Below, piece after piece: positions 16,994 to 25,213 of a DNA stretch of 27,500 nt (the stretch's first letter is position 1; every line of letters starts with the position of its first letter). This DNA comes from Symbiodinium natans. Lineage: Eukaryota > Sar > Dinophyceae > Suessiales > Symbiodiniaceae. Made by a program: the position numbers and the translations under genes. Below the pieces are notes generated by a model. That model had not been told where the DNA came from. It saw nothing but the letters and a program-made list of their open reading frames with translations, and made no database searches. The DNA lies in assembly GCA_905221605.1 (NCBI GenBank), contig CAJNDS010002289.1:378977-406476 (forward strand). Reading direction: 5' to 3'.

Positions 16994-17117
16994 CCCCCAA
17001 AAGCCCCAAAAGCCCCAAAAGCCCCAAAAGCCCCAAAAGCCCCAAAAGCCCCAAAAGCCCCAAAAGCCCCAAAAGCCCAAAAGCCCCAAAAGCCCCAAAA
17101 GCCCCAAAAGCCCCAAA
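16994..17117. repeat. CCCCAAAAG 9-bp minisatellite
   Basis: About thirteen units of CCCCAAAAG, one shortened to CCCAAAAG. The minus-strand open frame (WGF repeats) is a translation of this repeat. CCCTAAA units lie on both sides, so it may be an expanded telomere-variant repeat. Confidence 0.9.
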
Positions 17118-17421
17118 CTTAAAACCCTAAACCCTAAGCCCTAAACCCGAAGCCCTAAACCTTAAACCCGAAACCCTAAACCCTAAACCCCTTCTTTCCA
17201 CTCTTTTTCACACCTTTACACCATGCTGTCCCTGTGAGGCTCCCCCGCCCGCCATCCAGGCAGACCAGGCTGCTGCGGGGGTCGGGGGGAGTCAGGCTTT
17301 GGGGTTTACGGCTTAGAAATGTAGGAGTTTCGAACCCTAAACCCTAAACCCTAAACCCTAAGCCCTAAACCCTAAGCCCTAAACCCTAAGCCCGAAATAC
17401 TGTTTCAGGTTAGGGTGACAG

Positions 17422-17497
17422 GTCCCATCAACGACAGGGAAGCGAGAATTGCCGCTTCCTCCGTGCAGATCTTCTTTGCTTTCACCCAGACAACTAG
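17422..17497 (+). CDS. Candidate exon before a CTAGG-type TIR intron
   Basis: Between GTGACAG and CTAG^GTAGGC. One reading is PINDREARIAASSVQIFFAF then TQTT; another (VPSTTGKRELPLPPCRSSLL then SPRQL) joins in frame to the next exon across the GT-AG intron. The frame is not settled. Confidence 0.4.
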
Positions 17498-17590
17498 GTA
17501 GGCCCTTGAAACATTTTGGTGTTTCCCTTTGCAGGTCTAGGAGGATCACATTCAGGAATCTTCTTTAGAGGGTTTCAAGGGCCATCCTAG
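17494..17590 (+). mobile_element. CTAGG-family TIR element, copy 1 (intron-like)
   Basis: 97 bp with ends CTAGGTAGGCCCTTGAAAC and GTTTCAAGGGCCATCCTAG, inverted complements with two mismatches in 19 bp. The intron GT(17498)-AG(17590) is 93 nt and fills the element except for the left CTAG. The core matches copy 2 (TTTCCCTT, GGA, GAATNTT blocks). Confidence 0.75.
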
Positions 17591-17673
17591 ACAACGTTCG
17601 CATCCATGAGATTTCAACAGCTGATCCTGATGGTTTGAGCTGGAACGCCCCTAAGTTCCTGAGGCCGAAATAA
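17591..17673 (+). CDS. Candidate terminal exon after the CTAGG-type element
   Basis: Reads NVRIHEISTADPDGLSWNAP then KFLRPK and ends TAA at 17671-17673. Good protein-like composition. Joined to the VPSTTG frame of the upstream exon by the canonical GT-AG intron it gives PRQLDNVRIHE. Confidence 0.4.
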
Positions 17674-17742
17674 GCCTAAACCATAAGCCCCCAAAACCCT
17701 ATACCCCAAAGCCCGACACCAAACCCAACCCGAAACCCCGCT

Positions 17743-18060
17743 AAACCCTACACCCTAAACCCCGCTAAACCCTAAACCCTAAACCCTAAACCCTAAACCC
17801 TAAACCCTAAACCCTAAACCCTAAACCCTAAACCCCAAACCCTAAACCCTAAACCCCAAACCCTAACCCTAAACCCTAAACCCTAAACCCAGGCCCAGAG
17901 CCTGGCGAAGGAGCTGCAGGAGCTGCGCTCCGAAGCGGTGCCCCAGCAATCAACAGAGAGACGCATCTTTTGTCAGGTGGATGGGTTTAGGGTTTAGGGT
18001 TTCGGGTTTAGGGTTAGGGGTTAGGGGTTGAGGGTTAGGGTTTAGGGTTGGTTGAGGGGT
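17743..18060. repeat. Convergent telomere-like arrays around an exon-like island
   Basis: About seventeen CCCTAAA units (17766-17890) and TTTAGGG/TTAGGGG units (17985-18060) on either side of 17893-17976. Confidence 0.9.
17893..17976 (+). CDS. Candidate phase-0 exon, coiled-coil-like
   Basis: 84 nt beginning right after the CCCTAAA array (CCCAG) and ending CAG^GTGGAT. It reads AQSLAKELQELRSEAVPQQS then TERRIFCQ. Heptad-like Leu spacing. One of the best-bounded islands. Confidence 0.5.
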
Positions 18061-18170
18061 TGAGGGTGGAAGGGTGGAGGGGTTGATGGGGTTGATGGGG
18101 TTGATGGGATTGATGGGGTTGAGCTTGAGGGCTTGAGGGCTTGAGGGTTTTGGGTTTCAAGGTCTTAAGG
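18060..18170. repeat. GTTGATGGG / GCTTGAGG short repeats
   Basis: GGTTGATGG repeats four times (about 18081-18120), then CTTGAGGG three times. The corresponding minus frame (PHQPHQ) is a repeat product. Confidence 0.75.
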
Positions 18171-18196
18171 CTTTTACGATTTAGGGTGTACTTTTC

Positions 18197-18495
18197 TTCA
18201 GGCTTGCCATGCGGTTCCAGCTGTGGAACATGGGAGAACAATCCGGCCCGTGCACAGGCGCAGAAACCAGCTTTCAAGTAGAGTGGAGACAGTGGAAACG
18301 CTGCTTTGCCCAAAGGGGTGTTGCCGAAATTGAATCTGATCTTAGAAACTGTTCAAGGCCGAGAATATCTGGTTTACGGTTTAGGGTTTCGGCAAGACCA
18401 TGCTAAGTGCGTGACTTGTTTGGGTTTCGTTTTGTTGTTGAGCCTCATTGCTTCCGTGCTTGGCTTTGGTTTTGGTTCTCGTCTTCTTTGGGGGT
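18197..18495 (+). CDS. Candidate coding region, frame unresolved
   Basis: After TTCTTCAG three plus frames stay open for parts of 18200-18495. One reads RNQLSSRVETVETLL; another then reads VLPKLNLILETVQGREYLVY and continues CLGFVLLLSLIASVLGFGFG to TGA 18494-18496, a possible membrane segment. A splice or frameshift near 18310 would be needed to link them. Confidence 0.3.
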
Positions 18496-18714
18496 GAGGC
18501 GCGGGCCGAAGGTTACGGTGGCTTGGTATAGGTGTTAGGTTTTTTGGGCTGATGCTTTTGTGGCCTAAAGGTGAGCCTTATGTACAAAAATCACCTCAAC
18601 GTGTTCATGATCCATGTGGCGGATTGTGCTGGCCGCCAGTTTGGAATACTTTCTGACTCCCCTCCACATCCCGCGCTAGAAAGATTCCGCAGGGTCGGAC
18701 ATGGTTAGGGCTCA

Positions 18715-18960
18715 TGTAGTCCCGGGAGTCTGAGGGTAGATTCATGCGCCCTTAATATGGTCCCTATAACCTCCTTTAAAAGAAAGGGGTTCTGATGTAT
18801 GGGCCCGTAGTGTGTGTTTGGGTATTCAAGGGGTGTATATGTATATATATATATATATACAAAAAAAAATATATATATATATATTTGTATATATATATAA
18901 GGCGTGCCCTTCTTGCGGGCCCTTAAGGGACCATGTAACTACCTTTAAAAGGGAAGGCAG
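18715..18960. repeat. TA microsatellite between two diverged direct repeats
   Basis: The (TA)n tract (about 18836-18900) is flanked by GCGCCCTTAATATGGTCCCT (about 18748) and GGGCCCTTAAGGGACCATGT (about 18917), each followed by CCTTTAAAAG. The flanking copies are about 165 bp apart and diverged. Confidence 0.6.
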
Positions 18961-18987
18961 GAAAAGCAAAAAGACATCTCTCCCCAG

Positions 18988-19041
18988 GCGCTTCTCCGCT
19001 CGAGCCTCACCGCAGCGCGCATTGAGGCGCTGCTCCCAAAG
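18988..19041 (+). CDS. Candidate mini-exon, helix-like
   Basis: After CTCCCCAG reads ALLRSSLTAARIEALLPK, ending near AAA^GTTTGG. High GC, Ala/Leu/Arg-rich. Confidence 0.4.
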
Positions 19042-19382
19042 TTTGGCTTTTCGGGTTTTAGGGTTAGGGTTGAGGGCTTAAGATTCAGGGTTTTCGAGGA
19101 TTGCCGCAATAATCAGTTAATCCTGACTTGAGGAATATAGACCTTGAACTGTACCAGGGGCCGGGGGGGGGGGGTCTGAGGAAAAGCCGTCGGGATGGAC
19201 ACCGTCACCCAATAGAAAAAGTCCACTGCCTTACGGGGCATACTCGTAACCTAGTCCAAGGCTGATATGAAACATCGTGTATGTTTCCATTATGGGTGAG
19301 AGTATACAGGCTTCCTTAAACAATGCGTATATTTTGGGTGCTCTTTTGGGATACTACTAAGAACAACTGCTTCATATGATAT

Positions 19383-19475
19383 GGGTAATTCGCTAAATTT
19401 GGGTCCTTTATATATAGTACGGCACCCGAAAAAGTAAAAGATCCCCGAAATGGGCCCTCATTTAGAGAATTACCC
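19383..19475. mobile_element. Inverted-repeat element, 93 bp
   Basis: GGGTAATTCGCTAAATTTGG at the left and ATTTAGAGAATTACCC at the right are imperfect inverted complements (one mismatch in the outer 15 bp). The core is AT-rich and non-coding. Confidence 0.65.
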
Positions 19476-19494
19476 CTAAACCCTAAGCCCTATA

Positions 19495-19810
19495 GCCCTA
19501 AACCCCAAGCCCTAAACCCTAAACCCTAAACCCTAAACCCTAAACCCTAAACCCTAAACCCTAAACCCTAAACCCTAAACCCTAAACCCTAAACCCTAAA
19601 CCCTAAACCCTAAACCCTAGCCCTAAACCCTAAACCCAAACCCCTAAACCCATATAGGGTTCCCATCATGACAAAAGCCTTCATGAAGATGGATTTGCGC
19701 TCTTGGGGCTCTCCTGGCTTTGGGCTTTGTGGTCAAGAGAGAGGGTTTAGGGTTTAGGGTTTAGGGTTTAGGGTTTAGGGTTTAGGGTTTAGGGTTTAGG
19801 GTTTAGGGGA
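19495..19810. repeat. Convergent telomere-like arrays (longest CCCTAAA array)
   Basis: About fifteen CCCTAAA units (19511-19619) and nine TTTAGGG units (19743-19808), with an open island between. Confidence 0.9.
19668..19733 (+). CDS. Candidate mini-exon
   Basis: Reads MTKAFMKMDLRSWGSPGFGL then CG, open from an ATG between convergent arrays. No acceptor is needed if it starts a gene. Weak evidence. Confidence 0.25.
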
Positions 19811-20257
19811 GTTTTGAGGTTTCTTTACACCCCCTGACTCTAGAGACTTCGGGTTTCGAAGTGCACCGTGCCAGCTGCCCATCCGTCCTGAAGCCCAAAG
19901 AGCCTGAAGACTTGGAGCACCCTAGAATTCTAATCCCCATGAGACCCAATGACCTCACACCCTTAACTACTATTTGCTTAATCAAGAACACCCCCCCCAA
20001 AAAAAAAACACTTATTCCTTACAAGGGCAATATAGGGATTACTATTCTAGATTTTTGGGGTTTCTAAGCAACAAGTAGTAAACCCTCAGCCCTAAACCTC
20101 AAAGTCCCGTGCAGCCGCAGACACCCCAAACCTTTGGGCATGTGAGCCCCCCCCACGAGCCCACCATAGAAGCCCCAAAAGGCCCCCAAAGGGCCCCCAA
20201 GACCCAAACCCGACAAACCCTCCAAGTTCTTGGCTTCGATCCGACTGCAGAAAGCCC

Positions 20258-20390
20258 TACTTGGAGGTTCATGGTACTTACTAACCAATAATAACTGTGC
20301 TTATAAACCCACTTAGAAGCCCCTTCCGTGCCCTAATATGGTTAGAAGTGCAGTTATAATTGGTTCAGAAGTACCATGAACCTCCAAGTA
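20258..20390. mobile_element. MITE-like element with 21-bp perfect TIR
   Basis: TACTTGGAGGTTCATGGTACT (20258-20278) is exactly complementary to 20370-20390. Imperfect pairing extends to about 50 bp per arm (AACCAATAATAACTG against CAGTTATAATTGGTT). Terminal TA on both sides would fit a TA target duplication, as in Tc1/mariner-type MITEs. A GTAAGT donor lies 17 nt beyond the right end (20408) and an open frame (FLASIRLQKALL) precedes the left end, so it may also be an intron. Confidence 0.8.
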
Positions 20391-20699
20391 TGTACCTCCT
20401 GAAGTTCTGTAAGTCTTAGAGAAGCCCCTTGGGTCCCTAAGCCCCCCCTATACTACCTAAAACCCCAAACCCCTAGAAACTCTTTAGTGCCTGTAGGGCA
20501 TATTAAAAACCAGCAAAGATCACTGGAAAGATCCTAACAGCCCTTCACCGCCAACCCTAAACCCCTGTGTGTAAGCCATAAATCGAAACCCACAACCGAA
20601 CGGACAAACAAAAGCTAACAATTTAAACCTGTCAAAGAGCTCATGCATCTTCAAATGCAAATCTGAATAGCAAACCTAAAAAGACCTCTGTCACGAATA

Positions 20700-20752
20700 A
20701 CCTGCAGACCCAGCCGGCACCGCTGTCTGCGGCCGCGGTCTCGGTCTGGAGA
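20700..20752 (+). CDS. Candidate mini-exon
   Basis: After ACCTGCAG reads TQPAPLSAAAVSVW, followed by GAGAGTAGAGG (possible GT donor). GC-rich island in a degenerate-repeat setting. Confidence 0.25.
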
Positions 20753-20913
20753 GTAGAGGCTGAGGGCTGTTGCAGGGTTTGGTTTGGGGTTTAGGGTTGA
20801 GGGTTTAGGGTTTAAGGTGTGGGGCTTAGGACTTAATTTGGAATTTTTCTGGCGAAGAGACCCCTGAAAGGGAAGTTCAACACAATGCCAAGTATGGGCA
20901 TGGCTTAGGAGAG

Positions 20914-20970
20914 GGTTTAGGGTTTAGGGTTTAGGGTTTAGGGTTTAGGGTCTAGGGTCTAGGGTCTAGG
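20914..20970. repeat. TTTAGGG array with TCTAGGG variants
   Basis: Six TTTAGGG units change to three TCTAGGG units. Confidence 0.85.
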
Positions 20971-21002
20971 GAATGAACCCCAAAATTCGGATTATGTACC
21001 CC
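20971..21002. mobile_element. Truncated remnant of the CCTTG introner family
   Basis: GAATGAACCCCAAAATTCGG then ATTATGTACCC matches the reverse complement of the 3' part of copy A (3690-3727). The other half and the CCTTG end are missing. Confidence 0.55.
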
Positions 21003-21298
21003 GCGCGGCTATCATGAGCTCTGTTTTTGGGGCTGAAGGCTTGTCAGATGAGTAGCTTTAGGGGCTTGAGAGTTTTAAGGGGCCAAGTAGGAGGGACCCT
21101 TGTTCACAAGGGGTTTTGGGGTTGGGCTTTGGAGATCGTCGTTTTGGTTTCGAGGTTTAGGGTCTAGTGGGGTTGACCTGCCGTTCCGAACTTACCACCA
21201 ACTAGGTGGTGATCTGAAAACCCTAAACCCTAAACCCTGAACCCTAAACCCTGAGCCCTAAACGCTACACCCTACACCCTGGCCCTGCACCCTGCACT

Positions 21299-21574
21299 CT
21301 ACACTCTGAGTGGTTTCGCTCCGCAAGCGATGCCAAATAGGTCGTCAACAGATCTAAGAGCGGCCAAGGCGCTCGCACGCCCATCGGAGCACCTCGTCTT
21401 GTCCTGACTACAAGATTCCGCGGCCAGTCTGATGCATCCAGTTCGGAGTATGGCCTTGGTAAAGGACGGTACCGGCAGCTTCGACAGCGGCTTGGACCTA
21501 TCCATGTCCACATCGTTGTTCAGGCACAGTTTGGCGCTCACGTTCATAGGCCCGTCTGCCCAAGCAATCGTCAT
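21299..21574 (-). CDS. Possible coding block, minus strand (hypothetical)
   Basis: 91-codon ORF from ATG at 21574, starting MTIAWADGPMNVSAKLCLNN and continuing DVDMDRSKPLSKLPVPSFTK. Globular-looking composition, with no repeat-derived peptides except the last residues. The plus strand is also open across about 21333-21620 (IHVHIVVQAQFGAHVHRPVC), so the strand is not certain. CCCTAAA units flank its 3' side and a poly-G tract its 5' side. Confidence 0.4.
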   Translation of the reverse strand: MTIAWADGPMNVSAKLCLNNDVDMDRSKPLSKLPVPSFTKAILRTGCIRLAAESCSQDKTRCSDGRASALAALRSVDDLFGIACGAKPLRV

Positions 21575-21639
21575 GAGGGACCCTACACCGACCTCCCCTC
21601 CTCCCCTGTAACGGGGCCGAGCAGGGGTGGCGGGAGTGG

Positions 21640-21666
21640 GGTGGGGGGCGGCAGTGGGGCGGGGGG

Positions 21667-21705
<39 letters not shown>

Positions 21706-21735
21706 GGGGGTGGGGAGGGTAGTGTAAAGGGGGGG
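21640..21735. repeat. Long poly-G tract
   Basis: From about 21669 a nearly pure run of G (about 35 in a row, with GT interruptions at the edges) on the plus strand. Any proline- or glycine-rich ORF here is a by-product. Assembly errors are likely in such a tract. Confidence 0.9.
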
Positions 21736-21759
21736 TAGTACAATTTCCCGAACAGGGTT

Positions 21760-21850
21760 TATATTTATATACTTATATATTATATGATATTATATTAATT
21801 TTTTTTATATTATATGATTTTATATATTAGATTATATTTTATATATCTGT
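21760..21850. repeat. AT-rich tract
   Basis: Repeated TATATTATATGATATTATAT-type sequence without a regular unit. Confidence 0.75.
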
Positions 21851-22026
21851 TTCTGTATGTCTAGTATAAATTCCCTAATGCAGTGGGCTGCGGGTGAACC
21901 CTAGGGAACCCTAAGCGCTTATAAACCCTAAACCCGCAAACCCTCAAACCCTAAGCCGAAGTTTTAAACCCTTAAACCCTATATTCTAAGCCCTAAACCT
22001 TAAAAAAAACACTAGACCTTTCTTCT

Positions 22027-22176
22027 GGCTTCGCCGAGATCGTATCAGCGGCGGAGGAAACATTGCAGCACCCGCCGCTGCCACTGTCAGACGAGGTCCC
22101 TCTCACGCACATAAGGAGGTCTCGGAGGCGAGTTTACTGCAGGGCTTGGTTCGGGTTCAGCAGTACCCTAAACGCT
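22027..22176 (+). CDS. Candidate exon
   Basis: Reads FAEIVSAAEETLQHPPLPLS then DEVPLTHIRRSRRRVYCRAW, open to TAA at 22177. The exon probably ends earlier. Good mixed composition; no family is recognised. Confidence 0.4.
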
Positions 22177-22335
22177 TAACCTTAATCCATCAACTCTAAC
22201 CCAAAACCCTAAAGATGATTTCGAGTTTCGCTGCCGGATGTGCATTTTTATTACTTGGGTTGCTGTGCAGTTTGGGTTACTGGGGGCGTTTCCAGCTGCG
22301 AGCTTTCTGATTCCACTCCTAAACCCCCCCAAAAC

Positions 22336-22448
22336 GACCCTGGCATATGCCAGTGTCGCTGCGCAGGTTCCCCCTCGCGCTGTGCTGCCGGTGGCATCTT
22401 CCGTGGCCTCCGGGCGTAGACCGTGGTTCAGGGCTACGTGGGCTCGAG
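22336..22448 (+). CDS. Candidate exon
   Basis: Reads LAYASVAAQVPPRAVLPVAS then SVASGRRPWFRATWAR and ends CGAG^GTTAAG. It may extend upstream to ATG 22238 with a hydrophobic stretch. No family is recognised. Confidence 0.35.
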
Positions 22449-22515
22449 GTTAAGGAGCTAGGGGTTTCAGGTTTGTCGGGTTTCAGGCTTGTAAGGGTTT
22501 CAGGCTTGTAAGGCC

Positions 22516-22606
22516 AGGGTTTGGGGTTTAGGGTTTAGGGTTTAGGGTTTAGGGTTTAGGGTTTAGGGTTTAGGGTTTAGGGTTTAGGGTTTAGGGTTTA
22601 GGGTTG
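22516..22606. repeat. Telomere-like TTTAGGG array
   Basis: About eleven perfect TTTAGGG units. Confidence 0.9.
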
Positions 22607-22776
22607 GGGAGTTTGGGGTACTACGTCAGCTTGAAGAGCTCGCATAGCACAGTTCTTTGATGACTAGTCGACCAGTTCGGGAAATTCCATGTAGGGTAAC
22701 CCCACCCTAAATCCAAAAATCCTAAACCCAACGCCCTAAAACCTAAACCCTAAATCTTTTGATAGTTGCAATCCAG

Positions 22777-22818
22777 AAGCTCTTTTGGCGCCTGGAGCCC
22801 CTGGAGCCTATCGCCCAT
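22777..22818 (+). CDS. Candidate 42-nt mini-exon
   Basis: Between AATCCAG and CAT^GTAACC, phase 0, reading KLFWRLEPLEPIAH. Borders are plausible on both sides. Confidence 0.4.
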
Positions 22819-22975
22819 GTAACCCCTACCCATATCCCACACCCAATTTCACACCGGCGCTCCCTACCTTAGACCCTATAGGTTTGGGGTTTAGGGTTGA
22901 GGGCTTAGGGTTTAGGGTTAGGGTTCAGGGTTTAGGGTTTATAAGCCCTGCCCTGGGGCTCTTCCGGCCGCCCAG

Positions 22976-23025
22976 GAAGCGCTGCACTTCTTGCCGAGAC
23001 TGCTGGCAGACCAGGTGCCTCGGTG
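22976..23025 (+). CDS. Candidate 50-nt mini-exon with strong donor
   Basis: Between GCCCAG and GTAAGT. Reads EALHFLPRLLADQVPR. The donor is a full consensus, making this one of the best-supported small exons. Confidence 0.5.
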
Positions 23026-23048
23026 GTAAGTTCGAAACCAACCCTGGA

Positions 23049-23345
23049 CCCAAAACTAAACCCTAAACCCTAAACCCTAAACCCTAAACCACGATTGGGA
23101 CTGAGGCGAGACAGGACAGGCTTCTGGCTTGAGCTTGAGGCCAAGAGTAAGTAGCCTCTCCAACCCTTTTTGGTGTTGATCCTCTCAGTGCCCCGAAGGT
23201 TATCCTTCAGATTTCCTCTGGATAAGCAAGCTATCACACATCCCCCAACCCTAAACCCGAAACCCTAACCCTAGACCCTGAAACCCTAAACCCCAAAACC
23301 TAGACCCTAAACCCTAGACCCTACACCCTAAACCCTAAACCTTAA
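23049..23345. repeat. CCCTAAA arrays
   Basis: Perfect CCCTAAA units at 23056-23088 and degenerate units (CCCTAGA, CCCGAAA) at 23244-23345, separated by about 150 bp without clear coding. Confidence 0.85.
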
Positions 23346-23361
23346 ACGCATGCCAGCCCAG

Positions 23362-23416
23362 GCCGCGCTCCCCCTTCCGTGTCGGCAAGACTTCGACATG
23401 GACAAGGAGACTTGGG
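23362..23416 (+). CDS. Candidate mini-exon
   Basis: After CAGCCCAG reads AALPLPCRQDFDMDKETW, then GGGGTGGGG. Bracketed by CCCTAAA on the left and TTTAGGG on the right. Confidence 0.35.
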
Positions 23417-23702
23417 GTGGGGTGTTTTTGGGGGGTCCTGGGTTTAGGGATTCAGGTTTAGGGATTCGGGTTAAGGTTTAGGGATTAAGATTAAGGTTCA
23501 GGGTTTAGGGTTGAGGGTTTAGGATTTATAAGGTTTTTTGGGTTATGGGTTTAGGGTTTAGGGTGAGCCTCAGTAGTTGGGGGATGGAGCAGGGCTGAAA
23601 CTCTCGAGCCTGAGAATTTCCATTGCCGTCTGACTGATGTTTTGCAATCACGCACCTGCAACCACTCGATTTACGTATGGCCATGTATGGCCCAAAATTG
23701 GT

Positions 23703-23719
23703 CCCCCCCCCCCCCCCCC
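23703..23719. repeat. Poly-C run
   Basis: Seventeen C in a row on the plus strand. Confidence 0.9.
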
Positions 23720-23787
23720 ACCCTCCCCAAAAGATTTTTAGGTAGGCCCCAAGCTTGCCTAAACCCAAAACCCTAAACGCAAAAAAG

Positions 23788-23905
23788 TCGGCGCCAGCAA
23801 GTCGCGAGCGAACCCGAGGAGTAGCCATCCGCGCTCCTCTTGTCCTTGAGGCCAGGCGTGCCTTTACGCTCGATCCCATAGACAAGGTTGCAGTCTTCTT
23901 CCCAG
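23788..23905 (+). CDS. Candidate exon, unknown product
   Basis: After AAAAAAG reads SAPASRERTRGVAIRAPLVL then EARRAFTLDPIDKVAVFFP. Convincing globular composition. It ends at the left edge of the TIR element at 23909, whose removal may be splicing; the donor would then be non-GT (CCAG^GAACTCC). Confidence 0.5.
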
Positions 23906-23908
23906 GAA

Positions 23909-24004
23909 CTCCAACACCCCTAAGTTGAAGAATATTCCTTGCAAATATATTGGAGCGTTCCTTATATGGTTCAAGGAATATTCCCTGGCTAAGGGGTATT
24001 GGAG
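23909..24004. mobile_element. TIR element next to an exon (possible introner)
   Basis: CTCCAACACCCCTAAGTTGA and the following GAATATTCCTTG pair with CAAGGAATATTC and TAAGGGGTATTGGAG on the right: an imperfect TIR of about 33 bp within 96 bp. The core also repeats part of the arms. Confidence 0.75.
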
Positions 24005-24184
24005 CTGGGTTAAACCCCAACAGCTGAACCCCTGTTCCTAGGAGCGGGGAAGTTAAGGTTTCCCCTAGACCTTATAAGTCTACAACCCCGGCACCGTTGC
24101 ATTGTAGGGTTTGGGAGATTGTTGGGTTCATGGGCAATACTGTGAGCACGCCCCTGCCCGACACGCGGACCGCAATGTAGATAG

Positions 24185-24222
24185 CTACCCGGTTATTGAA
24201 AGTCTACCCGGTTATTGAAAGT
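24185..24222. repeat. 19-bp tandem duplication
   Basis: CTACCCGGTTATTGAAAGT occurs twice in direct succession. No further copies. Confidence 0.9.
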
Positions 24223-24359
24223 CTTAGGATGGAGTCCTTGCCTTTGCTAGGTTTTCAAGTCTATGGTGTAGCGACATGGCCATGCCACTGTAGTTTTCAG
24301 TCATGTTCACGGTCAACGGTCATATAGCAAGGGCAAGTAGCTAGTGCTAAAGCCTATAG

Positions 24360-24515
24360 AAGCCTGGAGGTGGCCCTGATGTTCGTTCTTTGGCGGCTCT
24401 TGCCCTAAAGCTTTGGCTCGCAGCCCTTCGAGACGCGCGAAGCCAAACGCTTGCCGCAAAACCTCAACAAAGAGGAGGCCAGGCCAGCGTGTCGCAAAAT
24501 TCTGAGTCCACTGCG
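24360..24515 (+). CDS. Candidate exon, 52 codons, with GTAAGT donor
   Basis: Between CCTATAG and act-gcg^GTAAGT, phase 0. Reads KPGGGPDVRSLAALALKLWL then AALRDARSQTLAAKPQQRGG. The full donor consensus and Ala/Leu helix support the plus strand over the longer minus ORF here. Confidence 0.5.
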
Positions 24516-24574
24516 GTAAGTTTTGGTATACTGTACTACGCGCCTGCATAGTTTCCTAGAGTAGAAACATCACT

Positions 24575-24830
24575 AGGGTTTAGGGTTTAGGGTCGAGGGT
24601 TTAGGGTTTAGGGTTAGGGTTTAGGGTTTAGGGGTGTATTGTTTCGAATATGCCACTGTGAGTTAGGACACGGCATCGGGATTTAGCTTCCCGTATGACT
24701 TGAAAGTCAGAACGCTTTGCGCCACGAACCTCGAACCCTGACACTTGAAAGTCAACCGGAGCCTGCATGCTATTCCTAAACCCTAATTTTAAACCCTAAA
24801 CCCTAAACCCTAAACCTAAACCCTAATCGA
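24575..24830. repeat. TTTAGGG array (24575-24632) and CCCTAAA array (24776-24828)
   Basis: Short arrays in the divergent (TTTAGGG then CCCTAAA) order, with about 140 bp of unique sequence between them that holds no supported gene. Confidence 0.85.
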
Positions 24831-25025
24831 CCTGTTTATGGGGGTTCTAGAGCCTCATATGGCCCATGCTGGTGTATGGGTTTAAGGTTTAGGGCTCAGA
24901 GTGTTGCATGTTCCCATACCCTGGAACTCAAGGGTTTAGGGTTTAGGGTTTAGGGCTGTCGCATGGGGGTGTCAGTTTTCGCGTTAAAGCTTGAGGAATC
25001 AGCGACATCTAGGATGTCTAGGGGA

Positions 25026-25089
25026 GCAGGAGGCCGAATCAAGAAGCTTCTGACTCCTGTTCGTTTGCTTCTGACACCTCCGGGGGATG
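25026..25089 (+). CDS. Candidate exon upstream of AGT microsatellite intron
   Basis: After ATGTCTAG; two frames fit: GAGGRIKKLLTPVRLLLTPP or GSRRPNQEASDSCSFASDTS. A GATG^GTCTGC donor follows. Both connect in frame to 25214. Confidence 0.35.
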
Positions 25090-25104
25090 GTCTGCAAAAA
25101 AAAC

Positions 25105-25176
<72 letters not shown>

Positions 25177-25189
25177 CTGCAAAAAAAAC
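25090..25189. repeat. (AGT)n microsatellite bounded by 15-bp direct repeats
   Basis: About 24 AGT units (25105-25176) lie between two copies of GTCTGCAAAAAAAAC (25090-25104 and 25175-25189). The poly-Ser and poly-Leu frames are repeat products. The segment sits inside a probable GT-AG intron (about 25090-25213). Confidence 0.85.
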
Positions 25190-25213
25190 GGGGGGCGATC
25201 ATTTTTTGTGCAG

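Noticed and set aside
16910-17116. WGF-repeat protein on the minus strand
   Set aside because: It is the translation of the CCCCAAAAG minisatellite, and no coding sequence flanks it.
24313-24549. Minus-strand 78-codon ORF
   Set aside because: The plus strand of the same segment has a complete open exon bounded by TATAG and a full GTAAGT donor, which explains the signal better.
24680-24745. tRNA-like segment (GACTTGAAAGTC hairpin followed by CGAACCTCGAACCC)
   Set aside because: The anticodon arm does not give a 5-bp stem with a 7-nt loop, no acceptor stem closes, and the T-arm does not pair. At most a decayed tRNA-derived sequence.
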